From: Pedobacter frigiditerrae
Lineage (GTDB): Bacteria; Bacteroidota; Bacteroidia; Sphingobacteriales; Sphingobacteriaceae
DNA length: 64,000 nucleotides
Assembly: GCF_032678705.1 (NCBI RefSeq)
Contig: NZ_JAVTSS010000001.1
Location: 1,922,001 to 1,986,000, forward strand
Direction: 5' to 3'
The position numbers and the translations under genes were made by a program. Positions within the stretch are counted from its first letter, which is position 1, and each line of letters opens with the position of its first letter. The notes below the pieces were generated by a model, which was not told the origin of the DNA, made no database searches, and was given only the letters and a program-made list of their open reading frames with translations. Shown here in pieces: positions 35,668 through 43,719 of this stretch.

Positions 35668-37146
35668 TTACACTAACTGAAGTACCTTTTTCTCCACCTT
35701 AACAAAACCAGCCTTATCATTCTCACAAAGTGAACAACAAAAATCAGCAGGTAAATCATCGAATTTTGTACCAGATGCAATGCCTTGATTGAGGTCTCCT
35801 AAATCTTCACTGTAAACAGTGAAACAATCGCCGCATTGATATAAAAATTCTATTTCCTTTGGCAAAGAATGGTTTGATTTTTTTTGAGGAATGAGCTGTT
35901 CATTTTTAACTGCTAACCTAGTTTGATAAAACTTAAGTACTGCCCTACGCAATTGCTCCGGCAATAATGATTTAGGATTTCCCTTGCTAAACACAAAGCC
36001 TGTTCGCTCATTCGGATTAAAGTTTTTAGCACATAAAATATCATAAACAGCAAATAACTTTATACCTAAAAAATTAAGAAGATGCCTTTTTCTGATCAGA
36101 ATACTACTAAAAATCTCACTTTTCTTTCTAGTTTTTATCCCAAAGCAAATCCCAAAGGTACGGGTGTCATTTACACTTAAATGTTTAACCAAATAGTTCT
36201 TTAGCTCTAATCCTTCCACACAATGGTCTTCTACCTGAAAGTTTAATTCGTTTGCCGCATGGCGCATGTTTACTTCAAATTCTTCTAATAAAGCATTCCA
36301 AGATTGTTTGTGTTGCTCATCAATTCCTTTAATGATAATTGTTTTCCAAGATGTACAGCAGAGTTGTCCGAGTTTGGTTTCTTGACAGAGCAGGCAGATT
36401 TTCTTTAAAAAATCGACCGCAAACAGTTCATCACGTCTATAAATCCCTAACCAATATTTATTGTTGTAACGGTTTAATCCTTCGTAATAAGGTAAATTGA
36501 AAGCAGAAAGTGAAACTGGACTTTCAGCTGGTTTAATGATAAACCCAGAAACGTCTAATGCAGCAAAAAGCTTTTCTCCATTTGCATTTTCATTATCAAT
36601 AAAGGCTTCCCGATTGTCATTGATGATGGCTTCTAATTTTTGAGTTATCGATGCTATATTGTTAGTATAACAGAGTTGATTCCATTCGTAAACTACATTG
36701 GTTTTAGGAAAACGGATAATGAGGTGCCAATAATGTGCCGATTGCGAGGAAGCCACCCAATTGATGTTACCAGTTAACATTGGCGTAAAACTTTGATTAT
36801 TATCGCAAATATTAACCTTAACCGATGGTCTAAAATTAATGGCGTCAAAAATATCCTTATAAACACCTTCGGTTAACCAAGTATTGCGAATAAATATTTC
36901 TTCGGCCGGATAAGAGCTAATAATATTTGGAAAATGATGGGTATCAACTTCGTAATCGATTCCTAGTTCATCCAATTCTTTTGTAAATGTTTCTACGTTA
37001 TATGATTCTAGATCAATCAACAATTGTTGCCTTAAGCCAAATCGAACATACCTTAACCTTACTTTTGCAGCTGCAACAAGGATATTGTAAAGGCTTCCAG
37101 GAGAAATAATGCCACCAGGAAAATTGATGATAACTGTCTGTTCCAT
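35668..37146 (-). CDS. Sulfite/nitrite-reductase-like protein with C-terminal rubredoxin domain
   Basis: The 492-residue protein begins like a ferredoxin-like half-domain of siroheme reductases (FPGGIISPGSLYNILVAAA), comparable to PGGEITPDKL in NirB of this cluster. A second such half-domain lies in the middle (GQLCCTSWKTIIIKGI). The region where NirB has C-x5-C and C-x3-C siroheme/[4Fe-4S] ligands keeps no such pair here (NICDNNQSFTP). The last 60 residues are a rubredoxin with both Cys pairs, YQCGDC and CCSLC, plus the typical GTKFDDLPADF. It is therefore probably not a siroheme enzyme but an electron carrier or assembly partner for nitrate or nitrite reductase. It lies 6 bases after the nitrate-reductase-associated gene. 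Confidence 0.8.
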   Translation of the reverse strand: MEQTVIINFPGGIISPGSLYNILVAAAKVRLRYVRFGLRQQLLIDLESYNVETFTKELDELGIDYEVDTHHFPNIISSYPAEEIFIRNTWLTEGVYKDIFDAINFRPSVKVNICDNNQSFTPMLTGNINWVASSQSAHYWHLIIRFPKTNVVYEWNQLCYTNNIASITQKLEAIINDNREAFIDNENANGEKLFAALDVSGFIIKPAESPVSLSAFNLPYYEGLNRYNNKYWLGIYRRDELFAVDFLKKICLLCQETKLGQLCCTSWKTIIIKGIDEQHKQSWNALLEEFEVNMRHAANELNFQVEDHCVEGLELKNYLVKHLSVNDTRTFGICFGIKTRKKSEIFSSILIRKRHLLNFLGIKLFAVYDILCAKNFNPNERTGFVFSKGNPKSLLPEQLRRAVLKFYQTRLAVKNEQLIPQKKSNHSLPKEIEFLYQCGDCFTVYSEDLGDLNQGIASGTKFDDLPADFCCSLCENDKAGFVKVEKKVLQLV

Positions 37147-37152
37147 AATTCG

Positions 37153-37650
37153 CTAGCTTAATCCAAATTCTAACATTGCTTTTGGAAAGTTTTTATTCTC
37201 GTGACCAGGCCTACAAAGTTTCAACAATACAAAACGCTGTATATCTGATAAATTCTTCCATTGATTTATAGAAATATGCAAATCCAGCTCCTGTAATTTT
37301 TCTTGTAATACAATTGGAAGCCGGTTAAATTCTCTCCAAGCAGGTGTTTTGTCTACAGCAATAATTGTAGCTTCATTATTGGTATATTTTTTAATTAAGC
37401 CAACTAGATAACTATGATATTTATTAAGCGCTGTTGAGTTTGAAATGGGCTTTATGGCCAGTTCTACCCGTTCATCAGTATTAAACTTACTCCATTCGGC
37501 CAGTTTTAGCTTGATACCAACTGCATCCATCTTAAAGCGAACAATCATTGGGATGCAACGAACATTATCTTCCATAAAATCTTCTTCGAAATTGAAGTAT
37601 TCAATTCCTTTCAGGTTTATAAATTCAGATGGTTCGATAACTTTTTTCAT
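37153..37650 (-). CDS. Nitrate-reductase-associated protein
   Basis: The 165-residue soluble protein resembles the family named nitrate reductase associated protein, known beside assimilatory nitrate reductase genes in cyanobacteria. Conserved-looking segments are FNFEEDFMEDNVRCIPMIVR, KLAEWSKFNTDER and WREFNRLPIVLQEKL. Its biochemical role is unknown. It follows the nitrate reductase gene, separated by part of a palindromic repeat, and precedes the rubredoxin-tailed gene by 6 bases. Confidence 0.82.
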   Translation of the reverse strand: MKKVIEPSEFINLKGIEYFNFEEDFMEDNVRCIPMIVRFKMDAVGIKLKLAEWSKFNTDERVELAIKPISNSTALNKYHSYLVGLIKKYTNNEATIIAVDKTPAWREFNRLPIVLQEKLQELDLHISINQWKNLSDIQRFVLLKLCRPGHENKNFPKAMLEFGLS

Positions 37651-37668
37651 TTATATATTTTTTATTGT

Positions 37669-37783
37669 CGTCATTGCGAGGAAGGCTTCTATTGCCGACG
37701 AAGCAATCTTAAAGCACTTAGGGTAGGCAAACATCTATAAGGAGATTGCTTCGGGCGATGAAGAATCGACCCTCGCAATGACG
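37669..37783. repeat. 115-bp palindromic repeat invading the nitrate reductase 3' end
   Basis: The ends CGTCATTGCGAGG (37669-37681) and CCTCGCAATGACG (37771-37783) are perfect inverted repeats. Inside, GAAGCAATCTT and AGATTGCTTC pair as well. The nitrate reductase frame reads 48 bases into it before stopping. Confidence 0.88.
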
Positions 37784-40700
37784 TGGTTTTCAGGTTCTGG
37801 TTTCATCACATTTACAAATGAATCTAAAATAGCTTTAACTTCTGGTCTGCAACTCCCGCAACCCATACCTGCTCCCGTGAGTTGGCATAACTGCAAATGA
37901 TCTGTACAACCATCCTTAATTTTATTGATTAAATTTCCTTCACCGACATTGTTACAGCTACAAACTGTTTTGCCAATAATAGGTTCTGCGGTATTTCCGC
38001 TTCTTAATAGTTGAAGTCGTTTTTCACTCAACTCCATTTTATTTTCTATCAAGTTCCTAAACTCTAAAAACTCGCTCTTGTCTCCAATTAAAATGGCACC
38101 TACCAATTTATCATTGTGCACAATACATTTTTTGTAATAACGCTTGGCACGATCTATAAATACTATTTCTTCGTAGGTTGGGTCATCATTTGGTATTTCT
38201 GCCAAACCTAAACAACAAACAGCTAAACTATGCATTTTTAGGATGTTCATTAACAAACTTCCACTGTAATATTTAGCAATATCACCACAAAGAAATCTGG
38301 CAACAATTGCCGCTTGTTGTTCTGCAGCAGCAGTTATTCCGTAAAGTTCGCCATCAAATTCTGCAATTTCACCAACTGCAAAAATATCCTTTTCGCTGGT
38401 TCTTAAATATTCATCAACTACTACACCTCTTTTGCAATCAATTCCAGCTTCCTTGATCATTTCTATGTTAGGCACTGTGCCAATGGCGATGACTAATGTT
38501 TCGCAATCAATTAGTAAACCGCTTTTTAAACGAATGCCCGAAATATGCTTGTCTCCCACAAAACGATCTACTTCATCGTTATAAAATATCTCTATGCCCT
38601 TGCTTATCAATTCTTCATGCAACAGCTGACTGCCCAAGGCATCCAATTGCCTACCCATCAACCTCGAAATCCTTTGTATGATTGTTACTTTTGATCCTGT
38701 TTCTGCCAAAGAAGTTGCCAGCTCAATCCCCAATAAACCACCACCAACAATAACTACCCTTCCTGTGGTTTTATCAATATGTTTTCTAAAACCATCTGCA
38801 TCTACTCTGCTCCTCATGGTAAATATACCACCCAATTTCGGAATATCTTTTAAAACAAACGCCCTGCTTCCTGTAGCCAATAACAATACGTCATAACTAT
38901 GGATGATACCATTGTCATCTGTTACGGTTTTATTTTGTTTGTCAATTGTTTCAACACCTAAACCGCGATGTAATTTAATGCGATAATCATGTTCCTCACT
39001 ATCGCTCATCTTGATTAGGTTTTGCCAAGGCAAAGTGCCAATGATATAATCGGGCAATAAAACTCTATTGTAAAAAGGAAAATTCTCTTTACTAAAAATC
39101 TCTATGTCATCTGTAGTGTTTAATGCTCGGTAACTCTTCACAAAACCACAAGCACCTGCTCCTGCACCGATTACAACAATTTTCTGCCTTGCTTTTTGGT
39201 AAGGTTTAACTTCTACAGCCGTAAATTTAAAATCAGGTTCCTTACTAATAGGATCAACCAAATTATTGGTCAAGTTATTTACCCTGTTTAAGTCGCTACC
39301 TAAAATCTTGCCCCAATGCATTGGCATAAAAACAACGCCTGCTTTAATATCGTCAGAGAATTTTGCCTTAACCCTTACATTACCCCTCAAACTTAAAACC
39401 TCAATTACATCGTTATCAGCTACATTTCTTACTTTTGCATCGGCAGGATTAATCTCTAAAAACGACTCATTAATATGTTGGTTAAGCTTATTTACCTTAC
39501 CTGTTTTGCTTCTGGTATGCCATTGATCCCTAATTCTACCTGTGGTTAAAATCAAGGGATGTTCAGGTGTTAATGGTTCTGACTGATTTTCATCACCAAA
39601 AGATTGAATATTTGCTTTTTGATCAGGTGTATAAAATTGATGGTCCGTAAATAATCTTGCCGTACCAAAACCTTTCTCCTCTTTTGGATATGGCCATTGA
39701 ACCGCACCTTTTTCTTTCAAAATGGCATAATTCAATCCGCTAATATCTATATGAGTTCCTGCCGTTAGTGCTGCGTGTTCTGCATAAATGGCTGCAAAAT
39801 TTTCAAAATCAAAGCCTTCATAGCCCATTTTTTTCGCAAATCGACAAATGATTTCAGCATCTGGAATTGCTTCTCCAGGAGCCTCCACAATTTTACTGAG
39901 GTAAGAAATATAACGACCAGCATTGGTCATTGTGCCTTCTTTTTCTGCCCAAGCAGCCGCTGGTAAAACTACATCAGCATATTTTAAAGTTTCAACTTTG
40001 TTGCTGATATCCTGTACTACAACAAATTTGGCTTTTTTCAGCCCTGCTTCCGCTATGCGAACATCTGGCAAACTAATTAATGGGTTGGTACATAAAATCC
40101 AAACCGCTTTTAATTTACCAGTATTTAGCTCCTCGAACATTTCAGTAGCCGTTAATCCTGGCTTTGCACTAATTGTACCTAAAGGGATTTGCCAAAACTT
40201 TTCTACTTCATTTCTGTGACTTTCATTCGCTAGATTTCTATGCGCTGGCAGCAAATTGCTTAATCCACCAACTTCTCTACCACCCATTGCATTTGGTTGT
40301 CCGGTTAATGAAAATGGACCACTACCAGGTTTACCAATATGACCTGTAATGAGATTTAGGTTAATTAACGATAAATTTTTATGCGTACCAATTACACTTT
40401 GGTTCAAACCCATTGTCCACATAGTGATGAAACCTTTGGCATTCCCAATAAAAGATGCGGCAAGACGGATATCATTTTCATTAACTCCACAAATAATTGC
40501 CGCTTCAACTATAGATTTCTCAAAAACAGTTGCCCTATATTTTTCGTAACCGTTAGTACTATTATTAATGAAATCTTGATCTACTTTACCGTCTTCTATC
40601 AAACACCTTCCTATGGCGTGATGCAAGGTAATATCAGTTCCCGGATTTAATTGTAAATGAACATCAGCCAAAGAACAAGTTTGCGTTTTTCGAGGGTCGC

Positions 40701-41319
40701 TTACAATAATTTTTAAGGCAGGGTTTTTCTCTTTGGCTGCTTCTACCCTTCTCCATAAAATGGGATGGCACCAAGCAGGGTTCGCACCCGAAACGAACAA
40801 ACAATCGGCCAGTTCTAAATCATCATAACTAATCGGGACGCTATCTTCTCCCAAACTCATTTTATAGCCCATTACTGCGCTACTCATACACAAACGACTA
40901 TTCGTATCGATGTTATTACTGCCAATAAAACCTTTGATGAGTTTATTTACAACGTAATATTCTTCAGTTAAACATTGTCCGCTGGCATAAAAAGCAACAC
41001 TATCAGGACCATATTTGTTAATCAGCGTCTTAAAAACTGCAGCCGTTCTTTCTAAAGCCACGTCCCAACTTACCCTTTGCAAAGGCATATTTTTATTGTA
41101 TCGCATTTGCGGATAAAGTAAACGATCACTTTTATCGTTAACCGTATAATGCAAATTCATTCCTTTGCTACACAACATACCTTTGTTAACAGGATGATTT
41201 TCATTACCTACCAAGGTTATATTCTGATGCGCATCCTTAGAAATAACAATACCACAACCTACTCCGCAATAACAGCAGGTTGTGGTTTGAGTTGTCGGTA
41301 TGTTTTCTTTATTCGTCAT
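37735..41319 (-). CDS. nasA: Assimilatory nitrate reductase fused to an NAD(P)H-oxidoreductase and [2Fe-2S] module
   Basis: The 1194-residue protein begins with a [4Fe-4S] ligand set (CCYCGVGCG, then GMLCSKG), followed by the bis-MGD molybdopterin oxidoreductase domains (to about 690). After residue 700 comes a pyridine-nucleotide-disulfide oxidoreductase with two dinucleotide folds (VVIGAGAGACGF, VVIVGGGLLGIELA). A BFD-like [2Fe-2S] domain with VCSCNNV and GMGCGSCRPE ends it. The fusion combines the catalytic and electron-transfer subunits of NasC/NasB systems, so it may reduce nitrate directly with NAD(P)H. The start is set at 41319 because the 23 residues before it come from an intergenic repeat. 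The last 15 residues are encoded by a palindromic repeat. Confidence 0.93.
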   Translation of the reverse strand: MTNKENIPTTQTTTCCYCGVGCGIVISKDAHQNITLVGNENHPVNKGMLCSKGMNLHYTVNDKSDRLLYPQMRYNKNMPLQRVSWDVALERTAAVFKTLINKYGPDSVAFYASGQCLTEEYYVVNKLIKGFIGSNNIDTNSRLCMSSAVMGYKMSLGEDSVPISYDDLELADCLFVSGANPAWCHPILWRRVEAAKEKNPALKIIVSDPRKTQTCSLADVHLQLNPGTDITLHHAIGRCLIEDGKVDQDFINNSTNGYEKYRATVFEKSIVEAAIICGVNENDIRLAASFIGNAKGFITMWTMGLNQSVIGTHKNLSLINLNLITGHIGKPGSGPFSLTGQPNAMGGREVGGLSNLLPAHRNLANESHRNEVEKFWQIPLGTISAKPGLTATEMFEELNTGKLKAVWILCTNPLISLPDVRIAEAGLKKAKFVVVQDISNKVETLKYADVVLPAAAWAEKEGTMTNAGRYISYLSKIVEAPGEAIPDAEIICRFAKKMGYEGFDFENFAAIYAEHAALTAGTHIDISGLNYAILKEKGAVQWPYPKEEKGFGTARLFTDHQFYTPDQKANIQSFGDENQSEPLTPEHPLILTTGRIRDQWHTRSKTGKVNKLNQHINESFLEINPADAKVRNVADNDVIEVLSLRGNVRVKAKFSDDIKAGVVFMPMHWGKILGSDLNRVNNLTNNLVDPISKEPDFKFTAVEVKPYQKARQKIVVIGAGAGACGFVKSYRALNTTDDIEIFSKENFPFYNRVLLPDYIIGTLPWQNLIKMSDSEEHDYRIKLHRGLGVETIDKQNKTVTDDNGIIHSYDVLLLATGSRAFVLKDIPKLGGIFTMRSRVDADGFRKHIDKTTGRVVIVGGGLLGIELATSLAETGSKVTIIQRISRLMGRQLDALGSQLLHEELISKGIEIFYNDEVDRFVGDKHISGIRLKSGLLIDCETLVIAIGTVPNIEMIKEAGIDCKRGVVVDEYLRTSEKDIFAVGEIAEFDGELYGITAAAEQQAAIVARFLCGDIAKYYSGSLLMNILKMHSLAVCCLGLAEIPNDDPTYEEIVFIDRAKRYYKKCIVHNDKLVGAILIGDKSEFLEFRNLIENKMELSEKRLQLLRSGNTAEPIIGKTVCSCNNVGEGNLINKIKDGCTDHLQLCQLTGAGMGCGSCRPEVKAILDSFVNVMKPEPENHVIARVDSSSPEAISL

Positions 41320-41334
41320 GTTTTTTTTTAGGGT

Positions 41335-41400
41335 TGATGGTCGATAGTCCATGGTCAATAGGCAACCTGGCCATTGACCATCAACCATCGACTATAAGCC
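41335..41400. repeat. GGTTGATGG-type intergenic repeat
   Basis: The gap between the transporter and nitrate reductase genes contains GGTTGATGGTCGATAGTCC followed by CCATTGACCATCAACCATCG. The words are partly self-complementary. Related words occur near 43640-43710 and 61085-61180. Confidence 0.55.
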
Positions 41401-41412
41401 ACTATCAACTCA

Positions 41413-42774
41413 CTACTTAGCAGTCGCCATATTCAAGTCTTCAACTCCTGAGCCTTTTTGTGCGGTAACGGTTCTAAAAACAAGCACTGCAATTCCAATT
41501 CCTAATATAATATAACCCAGCAAGGTGAAAGCTGCCGTATAATCAATCAAGTCTTTTTGAACGGTGACCCCATTTTCTACTACGTTTTTAACAACATGTG
41601 TTGCTTTGGCTTTAAACAAAAATGCAATTAACATGGCTCCTATGTTGCCACCAGCGCCTACAATACCTGCTACACTTCCTACAGCTAATGGATTAATAAA
41701 AGGCACTAAACTGTAAGTTGCCCCATTGGCCATTTTTAAACTCATGCCAAAAATGAACATCATTAAAATAGCCATGCTAATGTTACCAGATTTAGCAAAC
41801 CACACAATGCCAATACCCTCTACTAAAAGTAAAATAGAAAGCAAAAGTGTTTTACCGTCAAAGCCCCAAGTCTTGCCTATTTTATCAGCAACGATCCCGC
41901 CTAGTGGCCTGGCGAAAATATTAATCCAACCGAAAATACCAGCTACCATACCTGCTATGGCAATGGTAGAACCGAATGAATCTGTAAAAAAGATTGGTGC
42001 AAAATTGTCTACCGTAATTTCTACGCCAAAACAAGCAGCGTAGGCAATAGTTAAAATCCAAGTACGGTAATCTTTAGCCGCAATTAAGAAGGTATTTTTT
42101 GTGGTTTTTTCAGTCGCAGGCAAGTCTTTAAAATCACCTTTGGGACTATCCAACGTATAACGATGATATAAATAAGCGCAAACTAATAACATCACCCCTG
42201 GTATAACCATGGCAAATCTCCAGCTATCCTGGGTACTACAAAGACCAAGCGCTGTAAAGCCAGATGCAATTAAAGGCATAAAAAAGTTAGCTGCTCCACC
42301 ACCAGCATTACCAAAACCACCAGCAGTGGCATTAGCTGTGCCTTTAATGTTTGGCGCAAACATGATCGAAGTATGAAATTGGGTAATTACAAATGATGCG
42401 CCTATAACGCCAATTGCTAATCTGAACAGTAAAAAAGAAGTGTAGGATTGACTAGTACCAATTAACAAAACAGGTATGGCGCAAATAACCAATAACCAAG
42501 TATATATTAATTTTGGTCCAAATTTATCTATTAACCTACCGATTAATAAACGGGCAATAATGGTGGCAGACACTGATGCAATTTGAATGTTACCAACTTG
42601 GTCTTTAGTAAGATGCAGTTGTTCTCTTGCAATTTTCATTAAGGGAGCCATCCCAAACCATGCAAAAAAACAAAAGAAAAAAGTAAGCCAAGTAATGTGA
42701 AAGGTTTTCATTTGAACACCTTTTAGCGAAAATATATTAAGCCTGCTGAGCGGCTGAGCGGTTATATTAGTCAT
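41413..42774 (-). CDS. Nitrate/nitrite MFS transporter (NarK/NrtP family)
   Basis: The 453-residue protein has about 12 membrane helices and both nitrate signatures of the NNP family: ATAGGFGNAGGGAANFFMPL in helix 5 and GIVGAGGNIGAMLIAFLF in helix 11. Conserved arginines of the substrate path are visible in ARLLIGRLID and LFRLAIG. It brings nitrate in for reduction by the fused enzyme encoded after it. The start may be either the first Met or the Met at residue 22 (MKTFHITWL). The gene follows a small outer-membrane-protein gene by 27 bases. Confidence 0.95.
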   Translation of the reverse strand: MTNITAQPLSRLNIFSLKGVQMKTFHITWLTFFFCFFAWFGMAPLMKIAREQLHLTKDQVGNIQIASVSATIIARLLIGRLIDKFGPKLIYTWLLVICAIPVLLIGTSQSYTSFLLFRLAIGVIGASFVITQFHTSIMFAPNIKGTANATAGGFGNAGGGAANFFMPLIASGFTALGLCSTQDSWRFAMVIPGVMLLVCAYLYHRYTLDSPKGDFKDLPATEKTTKNTFLIAAKDYRTWILTIAYAACFGVEITVDNFAPIFFTDSFGSTIAIAGMVAGIFGWINIFARPLGGIVADKIGKTWGFDGKTLLLSILLLVEGIGIVWFAKSGNISMAILMMFIFGMSLKMANGATYSLVPFINPLAVGSVAGIVGAGGNIGAMLIAFLFKAKATHVVKNVVENGVTVQKDLIDYTAAFTLLGYIILGIGIAVLVFRTVTAQKGSGVEDLNMATAK

Positions 42775-42801
42775 GATTGCTTGATTTAAAGGGGTAATTA
42801 A

Positions 42802-43197
42802 TTAAAATTTATAACCTAGGCCTACGCCCACATTCCATTTTCCATCTTTAGCTGCTGTTTTAGCATTATAGTAAAATGGTACTTGTAAGGCTACATGATG
42901 AAAAACAGCCGTTGCACCAAAACCTAAGTTTGGAGTTACCATGCTATTTTGTTTCGCACCTGCAGCAACCTTATCTTCCTTAATTCTTAAACTTGGTAAC
43001 ATACCTACTAATATGGCGTATGGTTTTTTAGCAAACTTTATACTTGGTCCTGCGCAATTGATAAAAGCGCCATTATCTACATATCCTGCTACGAAAATGC
43101 CTTCAAATAAAACAGCTTTGGTTTGAGCTTTAACGGTAAAAAAAAGCATAGTTAACGCTAGGCAGCCAGTTAAGGCTACAAATTTTTTATAATTCAT
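42802..43197 (-). CDS. Small secreted, possibly outer-membrane beta-barrel protein in the nitrate cluster
   Basis: The 131-residue protein has a clear signal peptide (LTGCLALTMLFFTVKAQ). The mature 105 residues alternate in a beta-strand pattern and end in GVGLGYKF, with a terminal Phe as in outer-membrane proteins. I recognise no family. It lies between nirD and the nitrate transporter with short gaps (59 and 27 bases) on the same strand, so it is probably co-expressed with nitrate assimilation. A role in outer-membrane passage of nitrate is a guess. Confidence 0.65.
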   Translation of the reverse strand: MNYKKFVALTGCLALTMLFFTVKAQTKAVLFEGIFVAGYVDNGAFINCAGPSIKFAKKPYAILVGMLPSLRIKEDKVAAGAKQNSMVTPNLGFGATAVFHHVALQVPFYYNAKTAAKDGKWNVGVGLGYKF

Positions 43198-43256
43198 GAT
43201 TTCAGTTTTTGGTTGGTTTAAATTGCGTATGAGTGGTTATTTCATACGATTATGAT

Positions 43257-43601
43257 TTATTTTGGGAATTTCCCAATGTAGACAATTCCGTTATCAATTT
43301 TTACAGGGTAGGTTTTAATGGCGCATTCATCGCCACTTAAACATTCTCCCGTATGAAGTGAAAAAGTCTTTTTATGGAATGGGCAGGCTACCTTTGGTTC
43401 GTCGGTAGTAGATCCAATCATTCCACGGCTTAAAGCCATCTGTTTGCGGTGCGGACATTCATTCTGCGTTGCAAACCATTCATTTCTTCTTTTAAAATAA
43501 AAAAGGGCAATTTGTTCTTCACCATTTTTTACGCAAACGCCGCCATTTTCTACGGCATCTTCGACTCGGCAAGCTGCTAACCAATTTGATGTTTCTGTCA
43601 T
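43257..43601 (-). CDS. nirD: Nitrite reductase small subunit (Rieske-type)
   Basis: The 114-residue protein is a Rieske-like [2Fe-2S] domain of the NirD group. It shows NECPHRKQMALSRG and VACPFHKKTFSLHTG, giving the C-x-H and C-x2-H ligand pairs. Many NirD proteins lack these ligands, so their presence here suggests a real cluster. It partners NirB, encoded upstream with a 118-base gap. Confidence 0.94.
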   Translation of the reverse strand: MTETSNWLAACRVEDAVENGGVCVKNGEEQIALFYFKRRNEWFATQNECPHRKQMALSRGMIGSTTDEPKVACPFHKKTFSLHTGECLSGDECAIKTYPVKIDNGIVYIGKFPK

Positions 43602-43719
43602 CTTCTTGAGGGTTTAGGGGTTCATAATTAAACTGGTTCATAGTTTTTAGTCAATAGTTAATAGCCGTTAACCTTAAAAATACAAGCCATGGGCTATCTA
43701 CCATCAACCATACACTTGG
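43602..43719. other. nirB-nirD spacer with dispersed repeat words
   Basis: The gap contains GGTTCATAGTTTTTAGTC, AATAGTTAATAGCCGTTAAC and CTATCTACCATCAACCAT, related to the spacer at 41335-41400. No gene is present. Confidence 0.45.

Noticed and set aside
41320..41388. Upstream 23-codon extension of the nitrate reductase
   Set aside because: The extension is encoded by an intergenic repeat, and the family N-terminus begins at the Met encoded at 41317-41319.
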